This document shows, piece by piece, positions 42,691-50,960 of a stretch of 64,000 nt of DNA. The position numbers and the translations under genes were made by a program. Below the pieces are notes generated by a model. It was not told the DNA's origin. It did no database searches and worked only from the letters and a program-made list of their open reading frames with translations. This stretch comes from Mycolicibacter arupensis (GTDB lineage Bacteria; Actinomycetota; Actinomycetes; Mycobacteriales; Mycobacteriaceae), in the NCBI RefSeq assembly GCF_002086515.1, contig NZ_MVHH01000016.1:19163-83162 (forward strand). The letters are read 5' to 3'. How positions within the stretch are numbered: position 1 is the stretch's first letter; each line of letters starts with the position of its first letter.

Positions 42691-43727
42691 GACGGCTGCC
42701 TGGACAGCCCGATGGAAGCCGGTATCTGCTCGGCGGAAATCCGTTGCCGGAACACCCAATAGGTCCAACCTTGATACAGCATGGTCAGCGGGGCGAAGAT
42801 CACCGCAGCCCACGTCATGATCTTCAGCGTGTACGGAGTTGAGGAAGCGTTGTAGATCGTCAGACTCCACTGCGGATCCAAGGTGGACGGCAGCAGGGCG
42901 GGATACAGCGCGCCGAACAGCAAGACCACCACCGCGGCGACCACCACCGCGGTGCACGCAAACGCCCAGCCGTCGGACGTCCGGCGCCACGTGAGCCCTA
43001 CCGCGGCCACCTGCGCCAGCACCGCGATCCCCAGCACCAACCAGGTCCAACCGGCGCCGTAGACGAGCTGGGTCCACAGCCCGAAGCCGCCGACCAGCGC
43101 GGTCGCCGGCAGCGACAACCGCGCGGCGAAGCGGTGCGCGTCGTCGCGGATCGGACCCGCGGTCTTCAGGGCGGTGAAGACCGCGCCGTAGAACAGGAAC
43201 AGTCCGCCGGTGGCCAGCCCGCCGAGCAGCGTGTAGGCGTTCAGCACGTCGCTCAGGGCGAGGTGGACATGGTGGCCGGCGTCCACCGGCAGGCCCCGGA
43301 CCAGGACCGCGAACGCCACACCCCACAGGATCGCGGGCAGCCAGGAACCTGCCGCGATGGCGCGATCGGCCCAGGCCCGCCACTGCGGGTCGTTGATCTT
43401 GCCGCGCCACTCGATGGCCACGGCGCGCACGATCATGCCGAACAGGATCGCCAGCAGGGGCAGGTACAGCGTGGAGAACACCGTGGCATACCAGTCCGGG
43501 AAGGCGGCGAACATGGCACCGCCCGCGGTGAGCAGCCACACCTCGTTCCCGTCCCAGACCGGGCCGATGGTGTTCAGCGCGGCGCGCCGGTGAGCCTCGG
43601 GGTCCCGCGAACCCGCCCGGCCGAACGGCGCCATCAGCATCCCCACCCCGAAGTCGAAGCCCTCCAACACGAAGAACCCGATGAACAGCACCGCGACCAG
43701 TAGGAACCACACCTGATTCAGGTCCAC
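42687..43727 (-). CDS. cydB: Cytochrome bd quinol oxidase subunit II
   Basis: 346 residues, about eight membrane helices, GTG start behind AAAGGAGG. It begins MDLNQVWFLLVAVLFIGFFVLEGFDFGVGML, the CydB signature, followed by GPVWDGNEVWLLTAGGAMFAAFPDWYATVFS. Together with CydA it forms the terminal oxidase that reduces O2 with menaquinol at high affinity in the inner membrane. It lies 43 bases after cydA and overlaps cydD, so the four cyd genes make one transcript, as in other mycobacteria. Confidence 0.96.
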   Translation of the reverse strand: MDLNQVWFLLVAVLFIGFFVLEGFDFGVGMLMAPFGRAGSRDPEAHRRAALNTIGPVWDGNEVWLLTAGGAMFAAFPDWYATVFSTLYLPLLAILFGMIVRAVAIEWRGKINDPQWRAWADRAIAAGSWLPAILWGVAFAVLVRGLPVDAGHHVHLALSDVLNAYTLLGGLATGGLFLFYGAVFTALKTAGPIRDDAHRFAARLSLPATALVGGFGLWTQLVYGAGWTWLVLGIAVLAQVAAVGLTWRRTSDGWAFACTAVVVAAVVVLLFGALYPALLPSTLDPQWSLTIYNASSTPYTLKIMTWAAVIFAPLTMLYQGWTYWVFRQRISAEQIPASIGLSRQPS

Positions 43728-43770
43728 CGCGACGACCTCCTTTTAGGCTCTGTCCGGCCAGGCCGGCGGA

Positions 43771-45240
43771 TCAGTAGGCGAATGACAGTGGAGCCACGTC
43801 GTTTTCGTCGGCGGGTACCGGCGGCGCGGGCTCGGCGTCGTGCTCGAGCGGCCCCTCGGCCACGTAGCGTTTGATCAGCCAGAACCAGATGACCGCGAGC
43901 ACCGCGTAGACCAGGGTGAACATCACCAGGGAGGTGACCACCACGCCGACGCTGTTGCCCGAGACTCCTTGGGCGACGGTGAGTCGCACGTTCGGGTCTC
44001 CGGTCGGATTGGGGACCACGACCCAGGGTTGTCGGCCCATCTCGGTGAACACCCAGCCGGCGCTGTTGGCCAGGAACGGCGTGGGAATGGTGAGCAGGGC
44101 GAACCAGGAGAGCCAGCGCTGGTCAGGGATCCTGCCGCCGCGGGTCAGCCACAACGTGACCATCGCGAAGAGCACCGGCACCAGCAGGAGCCCGATCATT
44201 GCCCGAAACGACCAGTAGGTGACGAACAGGTTCGGCCGGTAGTCGCCTGCGCCGAACTTCTGCTCGTAGTGCTGCTGGATGTCACGGACCCCGTCGAGCC
44301 GAACACCGGTGAATCGGCCCTCGGCCAGGAACGGCAGTACATAGGGCACCTCGAGCACCCGGGTCAGGTGGTCGCAGTTGTTCTGGCGTCCCACGGTCAG
44401 GATGGAGAAATTCGGATCGGTGGCGGTGTCGCACAACGATTCCGCCGACGCCATCTTCATCGGTTGCTGAACGAACATCAGCTTGCCCTGGATGTCGCCG
44501 GTGAAGAACAGCCCGACCGCGGCCACCAGTGCCACCCAACACCCGAGGATGGCCGCCGGCCGGTACAGGGTGGCCGCATCCCCCTCGGCGTGCTGCGCGG
44601 TGTCGACCCTCCGCGCGCGGATCATCCACCAGGCGCTCACTGCGGCGACGAAGGTTCCGGACGTCAAGAACGCCCCGGTGATTGCATGCGACAAGGCGGC
44701 CTGGGCGGTGTTGTTGGTGAACAGCGCCACGATGCTGTCCAGCTCGGCGCGCTTGGTCTCGGGATTGAAATGTGCGCCCACCGGGTGCTGCATGAAGGAG
44801 TTGGCCGCGATGATGAAGAACGCCGAGACATTGGTGGCGATGGCGACGATCCAGATACACAGCAGGTGCACCACTCGTGGCAATCGGCTCCAGCCGAAGA
44901 TCCACAGCCCCAGGAACGTGGATTCGAAGAAGAAGGCGGCCAGCCCTTCCATTGCCAGCGGTGCGCCGAACACATCACCGACAAAGCGTGAGTATTCGCT
45001 CCAGTTCATGCCGAACTGAAATTCCTGCACGATCCCGGTGGCAACCCCGAGTGCGAAATTGATCAAGAAGAGTTTTCCGAAGAATTTCGTCAGCCGGTAC
45101 CAGGCGACGTTGTCGGTGAGCACCCACACGGTCTGCATGACCGCGACCAGGGGAGCCAAACCGATTGTCAGCGGCACGAAAATGAAGTGATAAACGGTGG
45201 TGATGCCGAACTGCCACCGCGATACGTCGACGACATTCAT
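43771..45240 (-). CDS. cydA: Cytochrome bd quinol oxidase subunit I
   Basis: 489 residues, nine or so membrane helices. Conserved elements: RWQFGITTVYHFIFVPLTIGL (first helix, haem His19), NFALGVATGIVQEFQFGMNW, AMEGLAAFFFESTFLGLW (two Glu of the proton path), ANSFMQHPVGA with the b558 His, and a Q-loop region with the quinol site, then GRQPWVV. It carries haems b558, b595 and d. It is the first gene of cydABDC; the ~190-base divergent gap to mmpS must contain its promoter. No clear CRP- or REX-type site was recognised there. Confidence 0.96.
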   Translation of the reverse strand: MNVVDVSRWQFGITTVYHFIFVPLTIGLAPLVAVMQTVWVLTDNVAWYRLTKFFGKLFLINFALGVATGIVQEFQFGMNWSEYSRFVGDVFGAPLAMEGLAAFFFESTFLGLWIFGWSRLPRVVHLLCIWIVAIATNVSAFFIIAANSFMQHPVGAHFNPETKRAELDSIVALFTNNTAQAALSHAITGAFLTSGTFVAAVSAWWMIRARRVDTAQHAEGDAATLYRPAAILGCWVALVAAVGLFFTGDIQGKLMFVQQPMKMASAESLCDTATDPNFSILTVGRQNNCDHLTRVLEVPYVLPFLAEGRFTGVRLDGVRDIQQHYEQKFGAGDYRPNLFVTYWSFRAMIGLLLVPVLFAMVTLWLTRGGRIPDQRWLSWFALLTIPTPFLANSAGWVFTEMGRQPWVVVPNPTGDPNVRLTVAQGVSGNSVGVVVTSLVMFTLVYAVLAVIWFWLIKRYVAEGPLEHDAEPAPPVPADENDVAPLSFAY

Positions 45241-45379
45241 GGGCGATCTCCCGAGGCTACGGAGCCGATGCTACGACCGAGTGTAGTAGTTCTGGCGCCA
45301 CGGCACTAGAGGTTTATCCGACCTGCTGCTACCGCGAAAAGGTCGCCGACGCCGTGCGGTACAGTCCTGTCCGGTCGCC

Positions 45380-45397
45380 ACGGAACCGGAGTTCCGT
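45380..45397. promoter_or_regulatory. 18-bp perfect inverted repeat upstream of mmpS-mmpL
   Basis: ACGGAAC-CGGA-GTTCCGT has perfect 7-base arms. It lies 30 bases before the mmpS start and about 15 bases after a -10-like TACAGT (45360-45365), a position suited to repression. The likely binder is the TetR protein encoded at the end of the same operon (48731-49339). Confidence 0.55.
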
Positions 45398-45427
45398 CTG
45401 CGGCAGGCGCGACAAAGGAGATGGTGC

Positions 45428-45865
45428 GTGTTCGCTGTGGTCAAGAAGCTGTGGATCCCTCTGCTTCTTGTGGTGGTGATCGCGCTCGGCGCCTATGTGG
45501 TGGTCCGGGTGCGCAGCAGTTTCGGGGCGGGCGCGCGGGTGGCGACCTCCGACGCCAATGCCGACGACACGAAACCGTTCAATCCCAAACACATCACCTA
45601 CGAACTCACGGGCCCCGACGGGGGCACCATCAGCGCCAATTTCCTCGACGAGAACGGGCAGCCGCACCTCGTCGAGGATGCCCCGCTGCCGTGGTCACAC
45701 ACCATCGTCACCACGCTGCCGTCGATGTCGGCCAACATCGTCGCCCAGGGCGACACCGCAATAGAGCACCTGCGTTGCCGGATCATCGTCGACGACGAGG
45801 TTCGTGACGACCGCAGCATCGACGAATACAAGCCCTTCATCTACTGCTTGGTGAAATCCGTATGA
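45428..45865 (+). CDS. MmpS-family membrane protein
   Basis: 145 residues, GTG start with AAAGGAG eight bases upstream. One N-terminal membrane helix (about 7-28) is followed by a periplasmic beta-sandwich of the MmpS family: KHITYELTGPDGGTISANFLDENGQPHLVEDAPLPWSH, and CRIIVDDEVRDDRS, with two Cys near the end. MmpS proteins are accessory subunits of MmpL exporters (for example MmpS4/5 in siderophore export). Its stop overlaps the mmpL start (ATGA), so the pair is translationally coupled. The cargo is unknown. Confidence 0.92.
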   Translation: MFAVVKKLWIPLLLVVVIALGAYVVVRVRSSFGAGARVATSDANADDTKPFNPKHITYELTGPDGGTISANFLDENGQPHLVEDAPLPWSHTIVTTLPSMSANIVAQGDTAIEHLRCRIIVDDEVRDDRSIDEYKPFIYCLVKSV

Positions 45866-48726
45866 GCAACTCTCTGCAGCACCCGCCCCGGTCCCGCTTC
45901 GCCCGGCTGCTGTGGGTCATGGCGGTGCCCATCATCGTGTTCTGGTTGCTCATCGCGATCGGCACCACGGTGTTCACCCCGGAGCTGGGCGTGGTGGCGG
46001 GCAAGCACTCGGTGCCGATGGCGCCCCTGGACGCGCCTGCCTACAAGGACATGATGACCATCGGTCACAAGTTCGAGGAGTTCGACACCGACTCCACGGC
46101 CATGGTGGTGCTCGAAGGCGACGACAAGCTCGGCGACAGCGCACACGAGTACTACAACGAGATCGTCGCCAGGCTCAAGGCCGACAAGCATGTGCAGAAC
46201 GTGCAGGACTTCTGGAGCGATCCACTCACCGCTGCCGGCTCCCAGAGCCCGGACGGCAAGGCCGCCTATGTGCAGGTTTTCCTCGACGGCGCCCAGGGCA
46301 CCACGCCCAGCCACGCGTCGGTGGCGGCGGTACGCAAGATCGTCAACGGGGTGCCGGCGCCGCCGGGGGTTCAGGCGCACGTCGCCGGCAACACGGTGCT
46401 CAACACCGACACCCTGATCGCTGCCCACAACAGCATGGAGCTCATGACGGCGGTCACCATCGGCGTCATCTTCGTGATGCTGCTGGTCATCTACCGCTCG
46501 TTGCGGTCGGCGATCGTCGCGCTGATCCTGGTGCGCTTCGAGCTGTACGCGGCCGAAGGCATTGTGGCCACGGCCGGCAATCTCGACATCATCGGTCTGA
46601 CGCCGTACGCGGTCAGCATGGTCACGATGCTGACCATCGCCGCCGGCACCGACTACTTCATCTTTCTCCTGGGCCGCTATCACGAGGCCAGATCCCGAGG
46701 CCAGGACCGGGAAGAGGCATTCCATACCGCCTACAACGGCGTGGTGCACGTGATCGTGGGTTCCGGCCTGACGATCGTGGGTGCCTGTCTCTGCCTGACC
46801 GCGACCAAACTGCCGTACTTCCAGACCATGGGTGTGCCGTGTGCCATCGCCCTGGTGGCGACCATGGTGGCCGGCCTCACCCTGGCTCCCGCGGTGCTGG
46901 TGGTCGCCTCCAAGTTCGGCATCTTCGATCCCAAACGTGAGGTCTCCGAACGGGGTTGGCGCCGAATCGGCACTCTGGTGACGCGCTGGCCCAAACCGAT
47001 CATCGTGGTGACGGCCTTCATCGCCGCAATCGGCTTCCTGGCGCTGGCCACCTACGTGCCCAATTACAACGACCGGAATTTCACCCCGGAGACCATCGCC
47101 GCCAACGTGGCGCAGACAGCGGCCGAGCGGCATTTCTCGCAAGCGCGGATGAACCCGGAACTGCTGATGGTCGATGCCGGCCACGATGTGCGGAACCCGG
47201 CGGACATGCTGGTGATCGACCGGATCGCCAAGAGCGTCTTCCACGAGCGGGGCATCGGGCGGGTGCAGACCATCACGCGGCCGCTCGGTGCGCCGATTGA
47301 GCACAGCTCCATCCCGTTTCAGATCGCCATGCAGGCGTCCGGTCAGCTGCAGACCGCGAAATTCATGAATGATTCCATGGCCTCCATGCTCGAGCAGGCC
47401 GACGAGATGGGCCGGACTGTGGCCACCATGGAACACATGTACGGGGTCATGCAGCAGGTGGTCGACAACACCCACGACATGACCGCCCACATGCACACGT
47501 TGCAGGTCGACATCGAGACCGTGCGCCAGCATGTGTCGGACTTCGACGACTTCTTCCGCCCGCTGCGTAGTTACTTCTATTGGGAGCCGCACTGTTTCGA
47601 CATCCCCATCTGCGCCTCGACGCGGTCGATGTTCGACATGCTCGACGACGTCGACGCCATGACCGATGACATGGGGACGACTATCAAAGACGTCGACCGG
47701 CTCGACGTCTTGATGCCGCAGATGCTCGAAGACCTACCCAAGACCATCGATTCGATGAAGAAGATGCGCGGCTTCATGCTCGCCACCCACAGTTCGATGT
47801 CGGGCATCCAGCACCATCTGCAGGAGAACGCCGAAGGCTCCACCCTGATGGGCAAGTTCTTCGACGAGGCCAAAAACGACGACTCCTTCTACCTGCCGCC
47901 GGAGGTCTTCGACAACCCCGACTTCATCCGAGGCCTGAAGATGTTCGTCTCGCCCGACGGCCACGCCGTGCGATTCATCATCACCCACCAGGGCGACCCG
48001 GCCTCGGTCGACGGGATTAAACACGTCCAGGGCATTCGGGAAGCGGTCGCAGACGCGATCAAGGGCACCCCACTGGAAGGTTCCAAGGTTTCCCTGGCCG
48101 GAACCGCCTCGATGTACAGCGACATGCAGGACGGCGTGAAGATCGACCTGATGATCGCCGGGCTTTCCACGCTGATCCTGATCTTCTCGATCATGCTGAT
48201 GATCACCCGGAGCCTGGTGGCCTCGCTGGTGATCGTCGGCACGGTGCTGGCCTCGCTGGGGACCGCCTGCGGGCTGTCGGTGCTGCTGTGGCAGGACATC
48301 CTCGGGGTGGGCCTGCAGTGGATCGTGCTGCCGCTGACGGTGATCATTCTGTTGGCCGTCGGCTCCGACTACAACCTGCTGCTGGTGTCGCGACTCAAAG
48401 AGGAGATCGGGGCCGGCCTCAATACCGGGATCATCCGCGGCATGGGGGCCTCGGGCCGGGTGGTGACGGCGGCGGGTCTGGTGTTCGCGGCGACCATGGC
48501 CTCGATGATGGTCAGTGAACTGCGGGTGATCGGCCAGTTGGGCACCGCGATCGCGCTGGGCCTGCTGGTCGACACCTTCATCGTGCGCGCCTTCATGACG
48601 CCGTCGATCGCGGCGGCGTTGGGCCGGTGGTTCTGGTGGCCGTTGAACACCTTCGAGATGAGGGACCGCCCCGCGCCGGAACCGGCTGCCGAGACGACGC
48701 CGATTCCGCATCCGACGACGGTGTGA
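45862..48726 (+). CDS. MmpL-family RND exporter (MmpL4/5-type)
   Basis: 954 residues, with the two-repeat RND plan of twelve membrane helices. Proton-relay Asp-Tyr pairs are in both halves: D264-Y265 in GTDYFIFLLGRYHEA and D836-Y837 in GSDYNLLLVSRLKEE. The second periplasmic region (about 490-690) is a long helical hairpin rich in Met, Asp and His, with RSYFYWEPHCFDIPIC at its turn, typical of MmpL4/MmpL5-type proteins that pair with MmpS. It probably exports a lipid or siderophore-like product, or drugs. Cotranscribed with mmpS and a TetR gene 4 bases downstream. Confidence 0.93.
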   Translation: MSNSLQHPPRSRFARLLWVMAVPIIVFWLLIAIGTTVFTPELGVVAGKHSVPMAPLDAPAYKDMMTIGHKFEEFDTDSTAMVVLEGDDKLGDSAHEYYNEIVARLKADKHVQNVQDFWSDPLTAAGSQSPDGKAAYVQVFLDGAQGTTPSHASVAAVRKIVNGVPAPPGVQAHVAGNTVLNTDTLIAAHNSMELMTAVTIGVIFVMLLVIYRSLRSAIVALILVRFELYAAEGIVATAGNLDIIGLTPYAVSMVTMLTIAAGTDYFIFLLGRYHEARSRGQDREEAFHTAYNGVVHVIVGSGLTIVGACLCLTATKLPYFQTMGVPCAIALVATMVAGLTLAPAVLVVASKFGIFDPKREVSERGWRRIGTLVTRWPKPIIVVTAFIAAIGFLALATYVPNYNDRNFTPETIAANVAQTAAERHFSQARMNPELLMVDAGHDVRNPADMLVIDRIAKSVFHERGIGRVQTITRPLGAPIEHSSIPFQIAMQASGQLQTAKFMNDSMASMLEQADEMGRTVATMEHMYGVMQQVVDNTHDMTAHMHTLQVDIETVRQHVSDFDDFFRPLRSYFYWEPHCFDIPICASTRSMFDMLDDVDAMTDDMGTTIKDVDRLDVLMPQMLEDLPKTIDSMKKMRGFMLATHSSMSGIQHHLQENAEGSTLMGKFFDEAKNDDSFYLPPEVFDNPDFIRGLKMFVSPDGHAVRFIITHQGDPASVDGIKHVQGIREAVADAIKGTPLEGSKVSLAGTASMYSDMQDGVKIDLMIAGLSTLILIFSIMLMITRSLVASLVIVGTVLASLGTACGLSVLLWQDILGVGLQWIVLPLTVIILLAVGSDYNLLLVSRLKEEIGAGLNTGIIRGMGASGRVVTAAGLVFAATMASMMVSELRVIGQLGTAIALGLLVDTFIVRAFMTPSIAAALGRWFWWPLNTFEMRDRPAPEPAAETTPIPHPTTV

Positions 48727-48730
48727 CGCG

Positions 48731-49339
48731 ATGGAGTCCAGACTGCGTCAGCGCACCGAGGGCCGGTTGGATCGGTCCCGCGATCCGGTGATCCTCGACG
48801 CCGCGTTGGCGGTGGTCTCGGAGAACGGTTACGACGCGGCCAGCATGAACGACATCGCGGCGCGCGCAGGCGTAGGAAAGGCGGCCATCTATCGCCGGTG
48901 GTCGTCGAAGGCGGCACTGATCACCGACGCTCTGATCTACTGGCGGCCCGACCTGCTGGTCAGGGAAGTCCCGGACACCGGCAGTCTGGCCGGTGATCTG
49001 GACGCCCTCATTGAACAGATCGGGCGTGCCGACCAAGATCCCGTGCCCAACGACCTGGTGTTGCGAGTTGCGCTAGAAGCCGCTCACGAACCCGGACTGG
49101 CTGCCGCCGTCGACGACCTGGTGCTGGTCAAGGGCAAGGGTTTGGTCGCCAAGATCCTGGCGCAGGCGGCGGCTCGCGGGGAGATCGACGCCCAGCGGGA
49201 CTGGTCGATGATCGCCGACGTGGTCTTGGCAATGGGGCTGCTGCAGGTTGTCCGTGGCCAGACCTTGGACGCCGCCTTCGTTCGGAACGTCATCGACGCC
49301 CTGGTGCTGCCGGCGCTTCGTGGCCCGGCCACGGCCTGA
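48731..49339 (+). CDS. TetR-family regulator of the first mmpS-mmpL operon
   Basis: 202 residues, ATG four bases after the mmpL stop, so it is in the same operon. DNA-binding domain about 20-65: DPVILDAALAVVSENGYDAASMNDIAARAGVGKAAIYRRWSSKAALI, a classic TetR recognition helix of the TetR_C_11/AcrR-like sort. The C-terminal half is a helical ligand domain. MmpS-MmpL operons are often governed by a linked TetR repressor. It is the likely ligand of the repeat at 45380-45397. It converges on another TetR gene with 14 bases between stops. Confidence 0.9.
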   Translation: MESRLRQRTEGRLDRSRDPVILDAALAVVSENGYDAASMNDIAARAGVGKAAIYRRWSSKAALITDALIYWRPDLLVREVPDTGSLAGDLDALIEQIGRADQDPVPNDLVLRVALEAAHEPGLAAAVDDLVLVKGKGLVAKILAQAAARGEIDAQRDWSMIADVVLAMGLLQVVRGQTLDAAFVRNVIDALVLPALRGPATA

Positions 49340-49353
49340 CCCCCCGGGGCGGC

Positions 49354-49923
49354 TCAGCCGGCTGCCACACCGCGCTCGAAGATCCGCGTCAGCGTCGGCA
49401 CGATGCTGTGGCGCGCGATGTTGCCGTGCGCGGCCTCGCTACAGGCCTTGACCATCAGCCCGAACAGTGCGATACGAATCCACTCCGGGGTCAGATCGGG
49501 ATCGTAGGTACCTTCGCGCTGGCCGCGGGCGATCAGTTCGAGGATCGGAGCCGAGTTGGGCAGGCGCTCAGCGGGGATATCGCGCAGGACGGCGGGGTCG
49601 GCGAACAGGAACACGATCCGGTCGCCCTCGGGTGCCAGTGCGGTGATCACCCGCCGCATCGCCTCGACAGCCGACCCCTCCGCCGTCGCCGCGGTCGCGA
49701 GGATGTCGCTGATGATGCGTATCGAGTCGAGGGTGGTTTCGTAGATCAACCGCTCACGGTCGGCGAAATAGCGGTGCAGGGTGGATCGGGCCACTTGGGC
49801 TGCTGCGGCGATCTCGGGGAGCGTGGCGGTGCGATCACGGGCGAGCACCGACGCCGTCGCGTCCAGGATGGCCGTCCGCGTGCGAGATTGCGCACCGGTC
49901 AGTACCGGGCCGGGCTCATTCAT
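49354..49923 (-). CDS. TetR-family regulator divergent from the second mmpS-mmpL operon
   Basis: About 189 residues from ATG 49923 (ATG 49932 and 49941 are also in frame). DNA-binding domain: SRTRTAILDATASVLARDRTATLPEIAAAAQVARSTLHRYFADRERLI, a TetR recognition helix with a STLHRYFADRERL ending. The remainder is helical. It is head-to-head with the operon beginning at 50059, and the ~130 bases between them contain an inverted repeat at 49984-50000 and a 7-base direct repeat, so it likely represses that operon and itself. Confidence 0.9.
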   Translation of the reverse strand: MNEPGPVLTGAQSRTRTAILDATASVLARDRTATLPEIAAAAQVARSTLHRYFADRERLIYETTLDSIRIISDILATAATAEGSAVEAMRRVITALAPEGDRIVFLFADPAVLRDIPAERLPNSAPILELIARGQREGTYDPDLTPEWIRIALFGLMVKACSEAAHGNIARHSIVPTLTRIFERGVAAG

Positions 49924-49945
49924 GATTCCCATCATAAACACAGCT

Positions 49946-50000
49946 ACGTCTCTTTATAAGATGTTGACGTCTCATTACCGGACGTTTAGCATCCCTAAAC
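49946..50000. promoter_or_regulatory. Repeat-rich divergent control region
   Basis: ACGTCTC occurs as a direct repeat at 49946-49952 and 49967-49973 (21-base period, two helical turns). Downstream, GTTTAG-CATCC-CTAAAC (49984-50000) is a perfect 6-base inverted repeat. The stretch is AT-rich for the genome and lies between a TetR gene and the operon it faces. Either element could be the operator. Confidence 0.45.
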
Positions 50001-50058
50001 AGCCGCCAAGTTCCAACCGGTGGTGGGCGATGAGCCACGGATGGGGGTGAGGTCGGCG

Positions 50059-50520
50059 ATGGACTGGAACATGTTCGGGACCAACTGGCGCCTGTTCGGG
50101 GACCTCGCGGCGGTCGCCTTCGTGGCGTTGTTGTTCTTCGCCACCGGGCTGTTCTTCTACATTCGGCAACTGCGACGTCGCCCCGTGTTGCCGATCAGCG
50201 AAGGAATCGGCGCGCGCAGAGCGGTGCTCGCCAAGGTGCGGACACGCCAGCCGCTCTCCGGTGAGGAGCTCGAATTCGCGACGCGCGCCGTCAACGACCT
50301 GCGTACGCCGCTCGCCTTCTGCATCCCTGCGGCCACCTTCTCGCTGGGCTGCGTCTACGTGCTCGGCAGCCTTGAGCAACTGCACGGAGCGACCCCATCG
50401 GAGCGAACATTCATCGGCGTGATCCCGATGTTCGGCGCAGTGAACATGACCGCCCAAATCCTGCGGATTCGCACGTTGAAGAAGAGACTTCCGGCCGCCG
50501 CGGCTAAGGACACCGCGTGA
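50059..50520 (+). CDS. Three-helix membrane protein coupled to mmpS
   Basis: 153 residues from ATG 50059, with GAGG upstream; an in-frame GTG at 50020 is less likely. Hydrophobic segments at about 10-35 (AAVAFVALLFFATGLFFYI), 75-97 (AFCIPAATFSLGCVYVLGSL) and 112-128. The cytoplasmic middle part (GIGARRAVLAKVRTRQPLSGEELEFATRAVNDLR) is charged. Its stop overlaps the start of the following mmpS (GTGA). I do not recognise the family. It is absent from the first mmpS-mmpL pair, so it may be a specific accessory of the second exporter. Confidence 0.75.
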   Translation: MDWNMFGTNWRLFGDLAAVAFVALLFFATGLFFYIRQLRRRPVLPISEGIGARRAVLAKVRTRQPLSGEELEFATRAVNDLRTPLAFCIPAATFSLGCVYVLGSLEQLHGATPSERTFIGVIPMFGAVNMTAQILRIRTLKKRLPAAAAKDTA

Positions 50521-50960
50521 GTCCGGGCACGCCGCGCCGGTCCGTGCTGGCTCGGGTGTGGATGCCGCTGGTGGCCGTCATCGCGCTGAGCCTGGGGGCG
50601 CTTTCCATGTGGAAAGTCCACCAGTTGTCCGCTCCGGGACCGGTTCTCACCGTCAACCCGCCGCAGGCGCCTGAACAGTTCAACCCGAAGAAGCTCAGCT
50701 ATGAGGTGTTCGGAGCGGCCGGGGGCGGCGCGCTGCTGTCCTACCTCGACATCGACGGGCATCCCCATACCGTCGAAGTGGACACGCTGCCCTGGGCTCA
50801 CGAGGAGACGACGATGCTGTCGGTGGTGTCGGGAAGCATCTCGGTGCAGGTCCGCGGCGACTACGTCGGGTGCCGCATCCTGGTCGATGACGTGATCCGC
50901 GACGAGCACACCAACGCGCGGTCCAACGCCGACATCACCTGCAGGGTGAAGTCCGCATGA
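50517..50960 (+). CDS. MmpS-family membrane protein (second)
   Basis: 147 residues, GTG start within the stop of the upstream gene. Membrane helix about 13-32, then an MmpS beta domain with KKLSYEVFGAAGGGALLSYLDIDGHPHTVEVDTLPWAHE and CRILVDDVIRDEHTNARSNADITC. The layout and the PWxHE/RDExx segments resemble those of the MmpS at 45428, indicating paralogous operons. Its stop overlaps the mmpL start (ATGA). Confidence 0.92.
   Translation: MSPGTPRRSVLARVWMPLVAVIALSLGALSMWKVHQLSAPGPVLTVNPPQAPEQFNPKKLSYEVFGAAGGGALLSYLDIDGHPHTVEVDTLPWAHEETTMLSVVSGSISVQVRGDYVGCRILVDDVIRDEHTNARSNADITCRVKSA

Noticed and set aside
42691..43710. N-terminal extension of the cydD frame through cydB
   Set aside because: The extra residues are low-complexity Arg/Gly/Ala typical of an out-of-frame reading, and this stretch is cydB, which has strong homology features in its own frame.
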